The notes beneath the pieces were generated by a model. The model did no database searches, was not told the origin of the DNA, and saw nothing but the letters and a program-made list of their open reading frames with translations. Of a DNA stretch of 64,000 nucleotides, positions 55,801 to 64,000 are shown in pieces. Numbering within the stretch: position 1 is the first letter of the stretch; each line of letters opens with the position of its first letter. The stretch covers positions 1 through 64,000 of the forward strand of contig NZ_JAUXOV010000040.1 in the NCBI RefSeq assembly GCF_030684215.1, given 5' to 3'. The position numbers and the translations under genes are program-made. This stretch comes from Pseudotabrizicola sp. (GTDB lineage Bacteria; Pseudomonadota; Alphaproteobacteria; Rhodobacterales; Rhodobacteraceae).

Positions 55801-57294
55801 GTGCGCGGGTTTGTTCGGGGTTTGCTGTGGGGAAGTCTGGCTGCGGCTGGCGGATTGGTTGTGGTGTCTCAGGTTTCGGGGCCGCCCGTATCTGATGCGC
55901 AACAAGACCGCGATGCGACCACACGTGCTGAGGTCAGCACGCCTTCGGCTGATGGCGGGGAACAGGGGGCCGCACCGCCTTCTGAACCCGTGGCAGAACC
56001 TGCCCCCGCGCCGCTGGCGGTGACGCAGGCGCCCGATGCTCCTGAGAGTGCGGGCGCTTCCAATACCTTGCCCGCATTGCCCACCACCACCGAAGCACCT
56101 CCGGCGCAGGCGGTGGCCGACCTGCCCGCCTCGCCCGAAGCTGACGGTCCCATTGCCTTGGTCCCGGCCCCGGCAGAGCCTCCCGTCGCCCCGCCAAGCG
56201 ATGCACCCGCGGATCAAATGGCTGCCGCCGGGCAGATTGCCCCACCTTCTGCCCCTGTTCCGGGGGAACTACCCCTTGCAAGCACACCACCAGATTCTCT
56301 GGGCTTGCCCGAAGCCGAGCAGGCACCCGCGCCTGCCGACCTGCCGCCGCCGTTGTCTCCCCAAGACGAGACGTTGCTGTTGCCTTTGCCCGACGCTGCG
56401 CCTGTCGATCCGGTGCCAGAGCCTTCGGAACCGGACCCGACACCTGAACCCATGCCATTACCGGAACCGGAGCCAGCCGCTCCGCCAACCGGCACTTTGG
56501 CCCCCGCGCCAGAGCTTGCCAACCAGACGCCGGGTGTCGTGACCGGACGTTTGCCCCGGATCGGCGCAGAGCCTGCGCCCGAGGTGACCCAAGGCGCGCC
56601 AGAGTTCGAGGATGACGAAAGCCTGCCGCCACTGCGCCGTTTTGCGCGGCCCTTTGAAAATGCCGGTCAAAAGCCGCTTTTCGCCATTTTGTTGCAGGAT
56701 AACGGCAAGGACGGGGTGAATCGCGCCGAACTCGCCGCGCTGGCACTGCCCTTGTCGATTGTGATTGACCCGCTGTCCGATGGTGCCGCTGACCGGGCTG
56801 CGATCTGGCGCGCGGGCGGGCAAGAGGTGGTGATGGCGGGGACAGGTATTCCCGCTGGCGCAGGGCCCGGTGATCTGGAGCAAAGCTTTCAGGTGCTGGC
56901 CAGCCGTTTGCCCGAGGCGGTCGCGGTGATTGATCCTGATGGCAGCGCGTTCCAGAACAACCGCCCGTTGGCCACGCAAGTGGTGCCGATCCTTGCTGCG
57001 CAGGGCCGGGGGCTGGTTACCTTTGATCAGGGGTTGAACGCCGCCGATCAGGTCGCGCGACGCGAGGGTCTGGCCGCAGCCACGATTTTCCGCAGCATTG
57101 ACGATGGGGCCGAAGACAGCCCGGTGATCCGCCGATATCTGGACCGCGCGGCCTTTAAGGCTGCTCAAGAAGGGCGGGTCGTCGTGATCGGTGTGCTGCG
57201 TCCCGAAACCGTGGCAGGCATTCTGGAATGGGCGGTCGAAGGGCGCGCGTCCACCGTGGCCCTGGCCCCGATTTCAGCGATGCTCCAAAACTAA
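55801..57294 (+). CDS. Divergent polysaccharide deacetylase family protein
   Basis: 497 residues from a GTG at 55801 after AAGGGGCAAGGCA (ATG at 55771 or 55762 also possible). One N-terminal membrane anchor (RGFVRGLLWGSLAAAGGLVVVSQVSG) is followed by about 240 residues of Pro/Ala/Glu-rich linker and then a divergent deacetylase domain (KPLFAILLQDNG...LPLSIVIDPLSDGAADRAAIWRAGGQEVVMAGTG...DPDGSAFQNNRPLATQVVPI). The domain lacks the usual His-rich metal motif, as expected for DUF610-type members. It probably acts at the cell envelope. Function is unknown. Confidence 0.75.
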   Translation: MRGFVRGLLWGSLAAAGGLVVVSQVSGPPVSDAQQDRDATTRAEVSTPSADGGEQGAAPPSEPVAEPAPAPLAVTQAPDAPESAGASNTLPALPTTTEAPPAQAVADLPASPEADGPIALVPAPAEPPVAPPSDAPADQMAAAGQIAPPSAPVPGELPLASTPPDSLGLPEAEQAPAPADLPPPLSPQDETLLLPLPDAAPVDPVPEPSEPDPTPEPMPLPEPEPAAPPTGTLAPAPELANQTPGVVTGRLPRIGAEPAPEVTQGAPEFEDDESLPPLRRFARPFENAGQKPLFAILLQDNGKDGVNRAELAALALPLSIVIDPLSDGAADRAAIWRAGGQEVVMAGTGIPAGAGPGDLEQSFQVLASRLPEAVAVIDPDGSAFQNNRPLATQVVPILAAQGRGLVTFDQGLNAADQVARREGLAAATIFRSIDDGAEDSPVIRRYLDRAAFKAAQEGRVVVIGVLRPETVAGILEWAVEGRASTVALAPISAMLQN

Positions 57295-57704
57295 AGCGCG
57301 CGCATCGGGCGTAGCAGCCCAAGCGTCGCGCGCAGGATCAGCACAATCGCTGCCCCGGCCAAAGCGCCGGGCGCAAAATCCATCATCGCGCCAATCACGC
57401 CGCCGATCACCAACCCTGTGGCGGCGGCGGGCACCCAGCCGAACCAGCCCAGACGGATCAGCAAAGACGCGACGGGCAGGGCCAGAATCATCCCCACAAG
57501 GCTGAGGATCGGCGACAGCATCAGCGCCGTGCCGATCACCCAAAGCGAAATGCCCGCAGTTGCAGGCATGATCTGCTGCACCAGACTGAAGATGCCAAGG
57601 CACACAATGCCCAGCCCCGACGGCAACAGCACCGCTGCCACAGCAGCTGTCAAAAGGTCGCGCCAAGGAGTTTGCAACTGCTCGCGCGACCGGATCAGGC
57701 TCAT
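57291..57704 (-). CDS. Small integral membrane protein, unknown
   Basis: 137 residues with four likely membrane segments (near 18-38, 46-64, 74-92 and 105-125) and no known motif. The ATG at 57704 overlaps the tldD stop as ATGA, so it is translated with tldD. Its last four bases overlap the deacetylase stop region on the other strand. No family recognised. Confidence 0.6.
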   Translation of the reverse strand: MSLIRSREQLQTPWRDLLTAAVAAVLLPSGLGIVCLGIFSLVQQIMPATAGISLWVIGTALMLSPILSLVGMILALPVASLLIRLGWFGWVPAAATGLVIGGVIGAMMDFAPGALAGAAIVLILRATLGLLRPMRAL

Positions 57705-59122
57705 GCAGCGGAACCACCCACCGTTAGCCCGCCGATCAGCAGCGTGGGTTGGCCCACACCGACAGGCACCCATTGCCCGGCTTTGCCGCAATTGCCGATG
57801 CCGGGGTCTAGCGACAGGTCGTTGCCAATGGCGCGGATCTGTTTCAGCGCGGTCGCCCCGTCACCGATCAGCGTGGCGCCCTTGACCGGGGCACCCACTA
57901 CGCCGCTCTGCACCCGGTAGGCTTCGGTGCAGGAAAATACGAACTTGCCATTGGTGATATCGACCTGTCCGCCACCAAAGCCGACGGCATAGATACCGTC
58001 TTTGAGACCGGCCAGAATATCCCTTGGGTCATCCTGACCTGCCAGCATATAGGTGTTGGTCATGCGCGGCATCGGGATATGCGCATGGCTTTCGCGCCGA
58101 CCGTTGCCGGTGGGCGTCACGCCCATCAGCCGCGCATTTTGGCGATCCTGCATGTAGCCTACCAGAATACCATCCTCGATCAGCACGTTACGGGCCGATG
58201 CTGTGCCTTCGTCGTCAATGCTGATGCTGCCGCGCCGGTCCGGGATCGTGCCATCATCCAGCACCGTCACACCGCGCGCGGCGATCTGCTGGCCCATCAG
58301 CCCGGCAAAGGCCGAAGTTTTCTTGCGGTTGAAATCGCCCTCTAACCCGTGGCCAATCGCTTCGTGCAGCAAGATGCCAGGCCAGCCGGGGCCAAGCACC
58401 ACATCCATCACGCCTGCGGGAGCGGGCACCGCCTCAAGGTTGACCAGTGCAATCCGCAGCGCCTCACGCACCACTGGTTGCCAATGATCGGTCTGCATTA
58501 GCGACTTCAGCCCAAAGCGACCGCCGCCGCCCATGCCGCCCTGTTCGCGCCGGCCGTTCTGTTCTACGATCACCGAGATGTTCAGACGGGCCATTGGGCG
58601 AATGTCGCGCACCCGCAGGCCTTCGGGCCGCAGGATTTCAACCTCTTGATAGGACGCCGAGATCGTGGCCGAGACCTGAATCACCCGAGCATCAAGCCCG
58701 CGGGCATAGGCATCAATCTCGCGCAGCATGTCGATCTTGACCGCAAAACTCGCGTCGGCCATCGGGTCGGCATCTCCGTAAAGTTTTACATTTGTACCCT
58801 GCGGCGGCGCGGCCATGGTCCCGCCACCATCGCCAACCGCCAGCCGCGCCGTTTCCGACGCGCGCTTCAACGCATTTTCGCTGATCTCGGTGGCATGGGC
58901 ATAGCCTGCTACCTCGCCTCGCACGGCACGCAGGCCAAATCCTTCGGACGCATCATAGGATGCGGTTTTGATCCGGCCATCATCCAGAACAATCGCCTCG
59001 GACCTGCGGCGCTCCAAAAACAGCTCTCCGTCCTCGGCCCCGGCCGTGGCCGCGCGAAGGATCGCCAGTGCCGCCGCCTCGTCCAGATGTGTCTCAAACG
59101 GGCGAAAGGGCTGATCGGTCAT
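57701..59122 (-). CDS. tldD: Metalloprotease TldD
   Basis: 473 residues. Zinc motif HEAIGHGLEGDF, then RGSISIDDEGTASARNVLIEDGILVGYMQDR and GNGRRESHAH, as in TldD. TldD works as a heterodimer with TldE/PmbA, degrading unfolded peptides or processing modified peptides. The partner is not in the window. Upstream 59123-59307 contains a TTGAT-N4-GTCAA site. Length is normal. Confidence 0.95.
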   Translation of the reverse strand: MTDQPFRPFETHLDEAAALAILRAATAGAEDGELFLERRRSEAIVLDDGRIKTASYDASEGFGLRAVRGEVAGYAHATEISENALKRASETARLAVGDGGGTMAAPPQGTNVKLYGDADPMADASFAVKIDMLREIDAYARGLDARVIQVSATISASYQEVEILRPEGLRVRDIRPMARLNISVIVEQNGRREQGGMGGGGRFGLKSLMQTDHWQPVVREALRIALVNLEAVPAPAGVMDVVLGPGWPGILLHEAIGHGLEGDFNRKKTSAFAGLMGQQIAARGVTVLDDGTIPDRRGSISIDDEGTASARNVLIEDGILVGYMQDRQNARLMGVTPTGNGRRESHAHIPMPRMTNTYMLAGQDDPRDILAGLKDGIYAVGFGGGQVDITNGKFVFSCTEAYRVQSGVVGAPVKGATLIGDGATALKQIRAIGNDLSLDPGIGNCGKAGQWVPVGVGQPTLLIGGLTVGGSAA

Positions 59123-59133
59123 GAAAGCTGTCC

Positions 59134-59147
59134 TTGATCTGGGTCAA
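59134..59147. promoter_or_regulatory. Candidate FnrL box between tldD and ctaC
   Basis: TTGATCTGGGTCAA: TTGAT at 59134-59138 and GTCAA at 59143-59147 around four bases, close to the FNR/FnrL consensus TTGAT-N4-ATCAA. It lies 12 bases from the tldD start and 160 bases from the ctaC start, so it may repress one of them or both; the aa3 oxidase is a plausible oxygen-controlled target. One-base difference from consensus. Confidence 0.5.
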
Positions 59148-59307
59148 ATGGCGCTGCTTTGTCGCAACGGTTTCTCTTGTGGCAGAGGCCCTAATATGGT
59201 TTCAAGACAGGCGGAAACAACGGGATTCTTCTGCGTGTCGCTACCATGCGGCATGTGGGGTATTCTGACAAGCGGCGCCCAAGCCGTAAGGATAACGGGA
59301 ACAGAAC

Positions 59308-60255
59308 ATGCGTCTTTGGAACAAAATCGGCGGTGTCGCCGCCACTGTTGCGGGCTTGATGGCAGGCGGTGCTGCCGTCGCGCAAGGTCTTGAATTGGTG
59401 GGTATTCCCATTGACAGAGGCACCGATTTTCAGCCGGCAGCGACCGAGCTTGCGCGCGATTTGCAGGGGTTAGATTGGATGATCCTGGTGATTATCACCG
59501 TTATCACCGTCTTTGTGACCGGCCTGCTGATCTGGATCATCTTTCGCTACAGCGAAAAGCGGAACCCCAAGCCTGCGACATTTACCCACAACTCGCCGCT
59601 GGAAGTAGCGTGGACTGTGGTGCCAATCCTGATCTTGGTGTTCATCGGGGCATTTTCGCTGCCAGTGCTGTTCAAACAGCAGGAAATTCCTGTGGGTGAC
59701 ATCACCATCAAGGTAACCGGGTACCAATGGTATTGGGGCTATGAATACGTTGATGACGGCATAAACTCGCCAAATGCCGAAGGTGCAACACCGGTGGCCT
59801 TTGACAGCTACATGATTGGTGCGCCTGCTACGGGCGGCGACAACCGCCTGACGCCGGAAGTATCGGCGCAGCTTGCCGCCGCTGGCTACACCGACCGTGA
59901 ATTCCTGCTTGCCACCGATACGGCGGTTGTGGTGCCGATTGGTAAAACAGTGGTCATGCAGATCACTGCTGCCGACGTGATTCACTCGTGGACCATCCCG
60001 GCCTTTGGCGTGAAGCAAGACGCGGTGCCAGGCCGACTGGCGCAATTGTGGTTCAACGCAGAGCGTGAGGGCATCTATTTCGGTCAGTGTTCAGAGCTTT
60101 GCGGAATCGCGCATGCCTATATGCCAATAACGGTCAAGGTCGTGTCCGAAGACGTTTACGCCCAATGGCTTGCCGCTGCGCAAGCGGGTGATGTGGTGCT
60201 GTCGGCCGCCGATGTCGAATCCTATTCCGCGACCCGTCTTGCCGCCAACAACTGA
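59308..60255 (+). CDS. ctaC: Cytochrome c oxidase subunit II (aa3 type)
   Basis: 315 residues. Signal peptide ending VAQG (about residues 1-27), two membrane helices ([39 protein letters not shown]) and a periplasmic cupredoxin domain with the CuA site: HSW, then [14 protein letters not shown]. It accepts electrons from cytochrome c and passes them to subunit I, which is not in the window. The YQWYWGYEY aromatic motif for electron entry is intact. ATG at 59308; regulation may involve the TTGAT-N4-GTCAA site. Confidence 0.96.
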   Translation: MRLWNKIGGVAATVAGLMAGGAAVAQGLELVGIPIDRGTDFQPAATELARDLQGLDWMILVIITVITVFVTGLLIWIIFRYSEKRNPKPATFTHNSPLEVAWTVVPILILVFIGAFSLPVLFKQQEIPVGDITIKVTGYQWYWGYEYVDDGINSPNAEGATPVAFDSYMIGAPATGGDNRLTPEVSAQLAAAGYTDREFLLATDTAVVVPIGKTVVMQITAADVIHSWTIPAFGVKQDAVPGRLAQLWFNAEREGIYFGQCSELCGIAHAYMPITVKVVSEDVYAQWLAAAQAGDVVLSAADVESYSATRLAANN

Positions 60256-60281
60256 TCCTGATCCGTCAGGAAGCGATGTGA

Positions 60282-60304
60282 ATGGCCCCGTAAACCGGGG
60301 CCAT
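60282..60304 (+). other. Stem-loop between ctaC and ctaB
   Basis: ATGGCCCCG at 60282-60290 pairs exactly with CGGGGCCAT at 60296-60304, loop TAAAC. It is followed by TTCCC rather than a full U-run. As an intercistronic structure it could lower ctaB expression relative to ctaC by partial termination or RNA processing, which would suit an assembly enzyme needed in small amounts. Confidence 0.65.
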
Positions 60305-60326
60305 TTCCCTAAGCCAAGGAAAATAA

Positions 60327-61262
60327 ATGAGCGACGTTCAGGCCAATCCACTTAACGGCGAGGCGCAATTTGGCGACTATGTCGCGCTGCTCAAGCCGCG
60401 TGTAATGTCGCTGGTTGTCTTTACCGCGCTGGTCGGTCTGCTGGTGGCCCCGGTCGGGGTGCATCCGGTGGTGGGATTTGCTGCAATCCTGTTCGTGGCG
60501 CTTGGGGCAGGGGCCTCGGGTGCGCTGAACATGTGGTGGGACGCTGATATTGACGCGGTGATGAAGCGCACCCAGAGCCGTCCGGTGCCAGCCGGCAAGG
60601 TGCAGGCGGGTGAGGCGTTGGGTTTGGGCCTTGCGCTGTCGGGCATTGCTGTGGTGATGCTGGCACTGGCGGCCAATCTGTTTGCCGCCGGGTTGCTGGC
60701 CTTCACGATCTTTTTCTACGCTGTGGTGTATTCCATGTGGCTCAAGCGACTGACCCCGCAGAACATCGTGATAGGTGGGGCGGCAGGTGCCTTTCCGCCG
60801 ATGATCGGCTGGGCTGTGGCGACGGGCGGTGTGTCGGTAGAATCGGCGCTGATGTTCGGGTTGATCTTCATGTGGACCCCGCCGCATTTCTGGGCACTCG
60901 CGCTGTTCATGAAGGAAGACTACCACAAGGCAGGCGTGCCGATGCTGACCGTGACCCACGGTCGCGCCGAAACCCGCCGTCAGATCCTGATTTACACGGT
61001 GCTGCTGATCCCGATTTCAATCTGGGCCGCGCTCACTACCATCGGCGGACCGTTCACGCTGGCCACTGCGGTTGTATTGAACGCAATCTTCCTGAAGGGC
61101 GCTTTTGATATCTGGAAACGCGCCGAGCCGCAGGCCGAGGCCGATAAATATGCGGTGGAAAAATTGTTCTTCAAATTCTCGCTTGGCTATCTGTTCCTGC
61201 ATTTCGCGGCCTTTCTGGTCGAGGCTTTGCTTAAGACCTATGGGCTGGGGGGCTGGGCATGA
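60327..61262 (+). CDS. ctaB: Protohaem IX farnesyltransferase (haem O synthase)
   Basis: 311 residues of the UbiA-type CtaB family with about nine membrane helices. Asp-rich motif [24 protein letters not shown] and the second site [28 protein letters not shown] are clear. It adds a farnesyl tail to haem b to give haem O, the precursor of the haem a of cytochrome aa3. ATG at 60327; next gene overlaps by ATGA. Confidence 0.96.
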   Translation: MSDVQANPLNGEAQFGDYVALLKPRVMSLVVFTALVGLLVAPVGVHPVVGFAAILFVALGAGASGALNMWWDADIDAVMKRTQSRPVPAGKVQAGEALGLGLALSGIAVVMLALAANLFAAGLLAFTIFFYAVVYSMWLKRLTPQNIVIGGAAGAFPPMIGWAVATGGVSVESALMFGLIFMWTPPHFWALALFMKEDYHKAGVPMLTVTHGRAETRRQILIYTVLLIPISIWAALTTIGGPFTLATAVVLNAIFLKGAFDIWKRAEPQAEADKYAVEKLFFKFSLGYLFLHFAAFLVEALLKTYGLGGWA

Positions 61263-61447
61263 GCTTTCGTCCCGACCACGAACTACATGGCCGCCGGTTG
61301 TCGCGGAATATCGGTCTTGGCGTGACCCTGGTTGCCTTTGTGGCGCTGGTCTTTGCGCTGACGGTCGTAAAGGTCACACGTGGCGATCCCATGCAGGGGT
61401 TTGATCACACCGTTCGGCCCGAACTCGACAGGACAACCCAGCCATGA
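61259..61447 (+). CDS. Small membrane protein of the oxidase cluster
   Basis: 62 residues with one membrane helix ([20 protein letters not shown]) and short charged ends. It overlaps ctaB and ctaG by four bases each. Such an open frame is found at the same place in Rhodobacter/Paracoccus oxidase clusters and is annotated as a cytochrome c oxidase assembly factor, but its function is not established. Conserved position supports that it is real. Confidence 0.75.
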   Translation: MSFRPDHELHGRRLSRNIGLGVTLVAFVALVFALTVVKVTRGDPMQGFDHTVRPELDRTTQP

Positions 61448-62013
61448 ATAACACTGCGAAAACTGCTACAAAACTGGCGGGTGTTGTGGTCATGATGGCC
61501 TCACTCTCGTTTGCCGCTGTGCCGTTTTATGACTGGTTTTGCCGGGTCACCGGTTTTGGCGGCACAACGTCGGTGGCTGAAGCCGCGCCGGATACCATTC
61601 TGGACCAGACCATGCAGATCCGGTTTGATGCCTCGACCTCAGGCGGAATGGCGTGGACCTTCAAGCCGATGCAGCGCACCATGACCGTGCGGATCGGGGA
61701 AAACGCCCTCGCGTTTTATGAGGCGCACAACCCGACTGACCGTGTGATTGCGGGCACCGCCAGCTATAACGTGACGCCAGATGCGGCAGGCGGGTATTTT
61801 GCCAAGATTGCTTGCTTCTGCTTTACCGAGCAGGTGTTGCAGCCTGGCGAAACCGTTCAGATGCCCGTCAGCTTTTTCGTGGACCCTGCAATCGTCACTG
61901 ATCGCGAAGGCAAGTTCGTGAAAGAGATCACGCTGTCCTATACCTTTTACGAAACACCCTTGTCCGAAGATCAGGCGGCCCTTGCCGTTTCGCCTGCGGA
62001 CACTGTAAACTGA
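61444..62013 (+). CDS. ctaG: Cytochrome c oxidase assembly protein CtaG (Cox11)
   Basis: 189 residues: one N-terminal membrane helix (about 10-30), then a periplasmic Cox11 domain with the copper motif CFCFTEQ and FVDPAIV. Delivers copper to the CuB site of subunit I. Overlaps the small protein gene upstream. Length is normal. Confidence 0.95.
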   Translation: MNNTAKTATKLAGVVVMMASLSFAAVPFYDWFCRVTGFGGTTSVAEAAPDTILDQTMQIRFDASTSGGMAWTFKPMQRTMTVRIGENALAFYEAHNPTDRVIAGTASYNVTPDAAGGYFAKIACFCFTEQVLQPGETVQMPVSFFVDPAIVTDREGKFVKEITLSYTFYETPLSEDQAALAVSPADTVN

Positions 62014-62036
62014 TAAAAAAACCGAGGGAACCGACC

Positions 62037-62837
62037 ATGGCCCACGCCAAGAACCACGATTACCACATTCTGCCGCCATCTATCTGGCCCTTTCTTGGGG
62101 CAGTAGCGGCCTTTGTCATGCTGTTTGGCGCTGTGCTGTGGATGCACGGCTCTGGCCCATGGATGGGGCTTATCGGCTTTGTCGGGATGCTTTATGTGAT
62201 GTTTGCCTGGTGGGCGGATGTGATCAAGGAAAGCCAGGAAGGCGACCACACCCCGGTCGTGGTTATCGGGCTGCGCTACGGCTTCATCATGTTCATCATG
62301 TCCGAAGTGATGTTCTTTGCCGCATGGTTCTGGTCGTTCTTCAAACACGCCATGTATCCGATGGGGCCGCTGTCGCCTATTCAGGATGGCCAGTGGCCGC
62401 CTGCCGGGATTGAGACCTTTGACCCATGGCACCTGCCGCTGATCAACACGTTGATCTTGCTGTGTTCTGGCGCGGCTGCCACCTGGGCGCACCACGCGCT
62501 GGCACATGAGAACAACCGCAAGGATCTGGTCAACGGGTTGATCCTGTCGATCGTGCTGGGCGTGTTCTTCACCATCCTGCAGGTCTATGAATACACCCAC
62601 GCCGCCTTTGGCTTTGCTGGCAACATCTATGGCGCCAACTTCTTTATGGCGACGGGGTTTCATGGCTTTCACGTAGTCATTGGCACGATCTTTCTGACTG
62701 TCTGTCTGATCCGCGCGCTCAAGGGCCATTTCACCCCTGAAAAGCACGTCGGTTTTGAAGCAGCGGCTTGGTACTGGCACTTTGTGGATGTGGTGTGGCT
62801 GTTCCTGTTCGCCGCGATCTACGTCTGGGGCCAATAA
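62037..62837 (+). CDS. ctaE: Cytochrome c oxidase subunit III
   Basis: 266 residues with seven membrane helices; motifs [29 protein letters not shown] and [14 protein letters not shown] (lipid/proton-related region) are clear. Part of the aa3 enzyme core with subunits I and II. ATG at 62037 after AACCGAGGGAACCGACC. It follows ctaG by 23 bases. A terminator-like hairpin at 62875-62907 follows. Confidence 0.96.
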   Translation: MAHAKNHDYHILPPSIWPFLGAVAAFVMLFGAVLWMHGSGPWMGLIGFVGMLYVMFAWWADVIKESQEGDHTPVVVIGLRYGFIMFIMSEVMFFAAWFWSFFKHAMYPMGPLSPIQDGQWPPAGIETFDPWHLPLINTLILLCSGAAATWAHHALAHENNRKDLVNGLILSIVLGVFFTILQVYEYTHAAFGFAGNIYGANFFMATGFHGFHVVIGTIFLTVCLIRALKGHFTPEKHVGFEAAAWYWHFVDVVWLFLFAAIYVWGQ

Positions 62838-62874
62838 GCCTTTCGGGGCCATCCAGCCCCTTGTTGATGCCATA

Positions 62875-62907
62875 AGGCGCGGGCCAAAGGGTCCGCGCCT
62901 TTCTTTT
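62875..62907 (+). terminator. Terminator or attenuator after ctaE
   Basis: AGGCGCGG at 62875-62882 pairs with CCGCGCCT at 62893-62900 with one internal mismatched loop, then TTCTTTT. It is 38 bases past the ctaE stop and upstream of the SURF1 gene, so part of the transcripts may stop here. Confidence 0.75.
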
Positions 62908-62917
62908 GGAGAGACAA

Positions 62918-63586
62918 ATGACCCGTCGCATGATCATTCCCTTGCTCTTCGGCCTGATCGGGGGGGGCATTCTGATGGGCTTTGGCATCTGGCAGTTGCA
63001 ACGGCTGACGTGGAAAGAGGCGGTTCTGGCCGATATCGAGGCGCGGATCGTGGCGGCCCCGGTGGCTCTGCCGCTGTTGGCGGACCCCGAGGCCGACCGC
63101 TATTTGCCAGTGACGGCCACCGGGCGCTTTACCGGTGAGTCGCTGGATGTGTTGGTCAGCCGCAAACAGATCGGCGCGGGCGTGCGGGTGGTCGGGGTGT
63201 TCGAAACCGATGGCCGCCGCGTGCTGGTGGATCGCGGCTTCGTGGCGCAGGGTGCGCGCGACGCGCCGCGTGGGGCGGATGCCACCACCGTTGTCGGCAA
63301 CTTGCACTGGCCGTCCGAGGTGGACAGCTTCACCCCGCCGCCAGATACGAAAACCGGGCTTTGGTTCGCTCGTGACGTGCCAGCGATGGCCTCTGCGCTG
63401 ACCGCCGAGCCGCTTTTGCTCATTGCCCGAGAGCCCACCGCACCGGGGATCGAGCCGCTGCCGGTTGATACTTCCGGCATCCCGAATGATCACCTTGGCT
63501 ATGCGGTGCAGTGGTTCGGGCTGGCCGCTGTATGGTTGGGGATGACAGCGTATCTTCTGTGGCGTATCAGGCGCAGAACGGTTTGA
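62918..63586 (+). CDS. SURF1-like oxidase biogenesis protein
   Basis: 222 residues with a membrane helix at each end (about 6-24 and 197-215) and SURF1 signatures: LGFGIWQLQRLTWKE-like MGFGIWQLQRLTWK, YLPVTATGRF and HLGYAVQWFGLAAVWLGM. In bacteria it supports insertion of haem a into subunit I. ATG at 62918 follows GGAGAGACAA. Last gene of the oxidase cluster before thrC. Confidence 0.93.
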   Translation: MTRRMIIPLLFGLIGGGILMGFGIWQLQRLTWKEAVLADIEARIVAAPVALPLLADPEADRYLPVTATGRFTGESLDVLVSRKQIGAGVRVVGVFETDGRRVLVDRGFVAQGARDAPRGADATTVVGNLHWPSEVDSFTPPPDTKTGLWFARDVPAMASALTAEPLLLIAREPTAPGIEPLPVDTSGIPNDHLGYAVQWFGLAAVWLGMTAYLLWRIRRRTV

Positions 63587-63599
63587 AGGCAAGGTTGCG

Positions 63600-64000
63600 A
63601 TGAAATACATATCTACCCGTGGTTCCGCCCCGATCCTGACCTTTGGTGAGGCGATGATGACCGGCCTTGCCCGCGATGGCGGCCTGTATGTACCCGAATC
63701 AATCCCGACGATGACGCAAGATGAGATCGCCGCGCTGGCGGGGCAAAGCTATGAAGAGATCGCCTACCGGGTGATGCGGCCCTATCTGGGTGACACCTTT
63801 GACGACGATGAATTCCGGGGTCTGCTGGCGGCGGCTTACAAACCCTTTGGCCATGTTGCCCGAGCGCCCCTCGTGCAGATGGGGCCGAACCATTTCCTGC
63901 TGGAGCTGTTCCACGGCCCGACACTGGCGTTCAAGGATTTCGCCATGCAACTCATTGGCCAGATGATGCAGGCGGCGCTGGCCAAAACGGGTGAGCGGAT
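63600..64000 (+). CDS. thrC: Threonine synthase (partial, runs off the right edge)
   Basis: First 133 or so residues. Start MKYISTRGSAPILTFGEAMM with DGGLYVPESIP, and the PLP-lysine segment ELFHGPTLAFKDFAMQLIGQ near residue 112. Converts O-phosphohomoserine into threonine. The start at 63600 is 13 bases past the SURF1 gene and may be co-transcribed; SURF1-thrC is a conserved neighbourhood in Rhodobacteraceae. The 3' part is outside the window. Confidence 0.95.
   Translation, partial: MKYISTRGSAPILTFGEAMMTGLARDGGLYVPESIPTMTQDEIAALAGQSYEEIAYRVMRPYLGDTFDDDEFRGLLAAAYKPFGHVARAPLVQMGPNHFLLELFHGPTLAFKDFAMQLIGQMMQAALAKTGER

Noticed and set aside
1-64000. tRNA, rRNA, CRISPR arrays or riboswitches
   Set aside because: I looked for T-loop GTTCGANTC patterns, regular repeat-spacer arrays and known riboswitch cores and saw none that I could support.

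Overview
The window looks like a chromosomal segment of an alphaproteobacterium of the Rhodobacteraceae (Roseobacter/Paracoccus/Rhodobacter type). Evidence: GC-rich DNA, the block trpG-trpD-trpC-moaC-moeA-lexA facing comEC with gltX and gltA beyond, the aa3 oxidase cluster ctaC-ctaB-(orf)-ctaG-ctaE-SURF1-thrC, the PHB cluster phaZ/phaC-phaP-phaR, and a GTTC-N7-GTTC LexA box. No rRNA, tRNA or CRISPR array was seen. All identifications come from reading the sequence; no database was searched.

Layout. 1-320: right end of an IS21-family element (end of istB plus terminal repeats) that cuts off a periplasmic thioredoxin-like gene. 304-5825 (minus): tightly coupled operon acsA - fused E1 alpha/beta - E2 - acyl carrier protein - truncated thioredoxin. 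5985-7728: eroded island with an IS5-type transposase remnant, a YgjP-like metallopeptidase and a tyrosine-integrase remnant. 7803-8973: DUF2177 membrane protein, ArsC/Spx-like protein, cold-shock protein. 9153-11666 (minus): complete bufferin-type RiPP operon (DUF2282 precursor, DUF692/MNIO, DUF2063, DoxX). 11863-15511: thrS and two alpha/beta hydrolases, one lacking its nucleophile serine. 15503-20043: PHB metabolism with two PhaR operators in the phaP promoter.

20050-30528: LysR regulator, DegT-type aminotransferase, then a minus-strand amine/gamma-glutamylation locus: FAD oxidase, two glutamine-synthetase-like ligases, a class I amidotransferase and a polar-amino-acid ABC transporter. A TTGATCAA palindrome precedes both the transporter and the second ligase, which suggests one regulon. 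30630-40872: PhnD-like protein, TerB-like protein, lytic-transglycosylase-like lipoprotein, gatB, small hypotheticals, a HisC-like aminotransferase, valS, a frameshifted DUF3592-like gene and an Lrp/AsnC regulator divergent from an ornithine/lysine decarboxylase (41089-42234). 42404-45764: an orphan form-II CoxL-like molybdenum hydroxylase subunit and a DUF2235 hydrolase. 45815-57294: gltA, gltX, comEC, lexA, moeA, moaC, trpCDG and a divergent polysaccharide deacetylase. 57291-64000: membrane protein, tldD, the cytochrome c oxidase cluster and the start of thrC.

Most of the window is core chromosome. The accessory interest lies in 1-7740 (mobile-element scars beside an unusual acyl-transfer operon), the bufferin operon, and the gamma-glutamylation locus with its palindromic sites.
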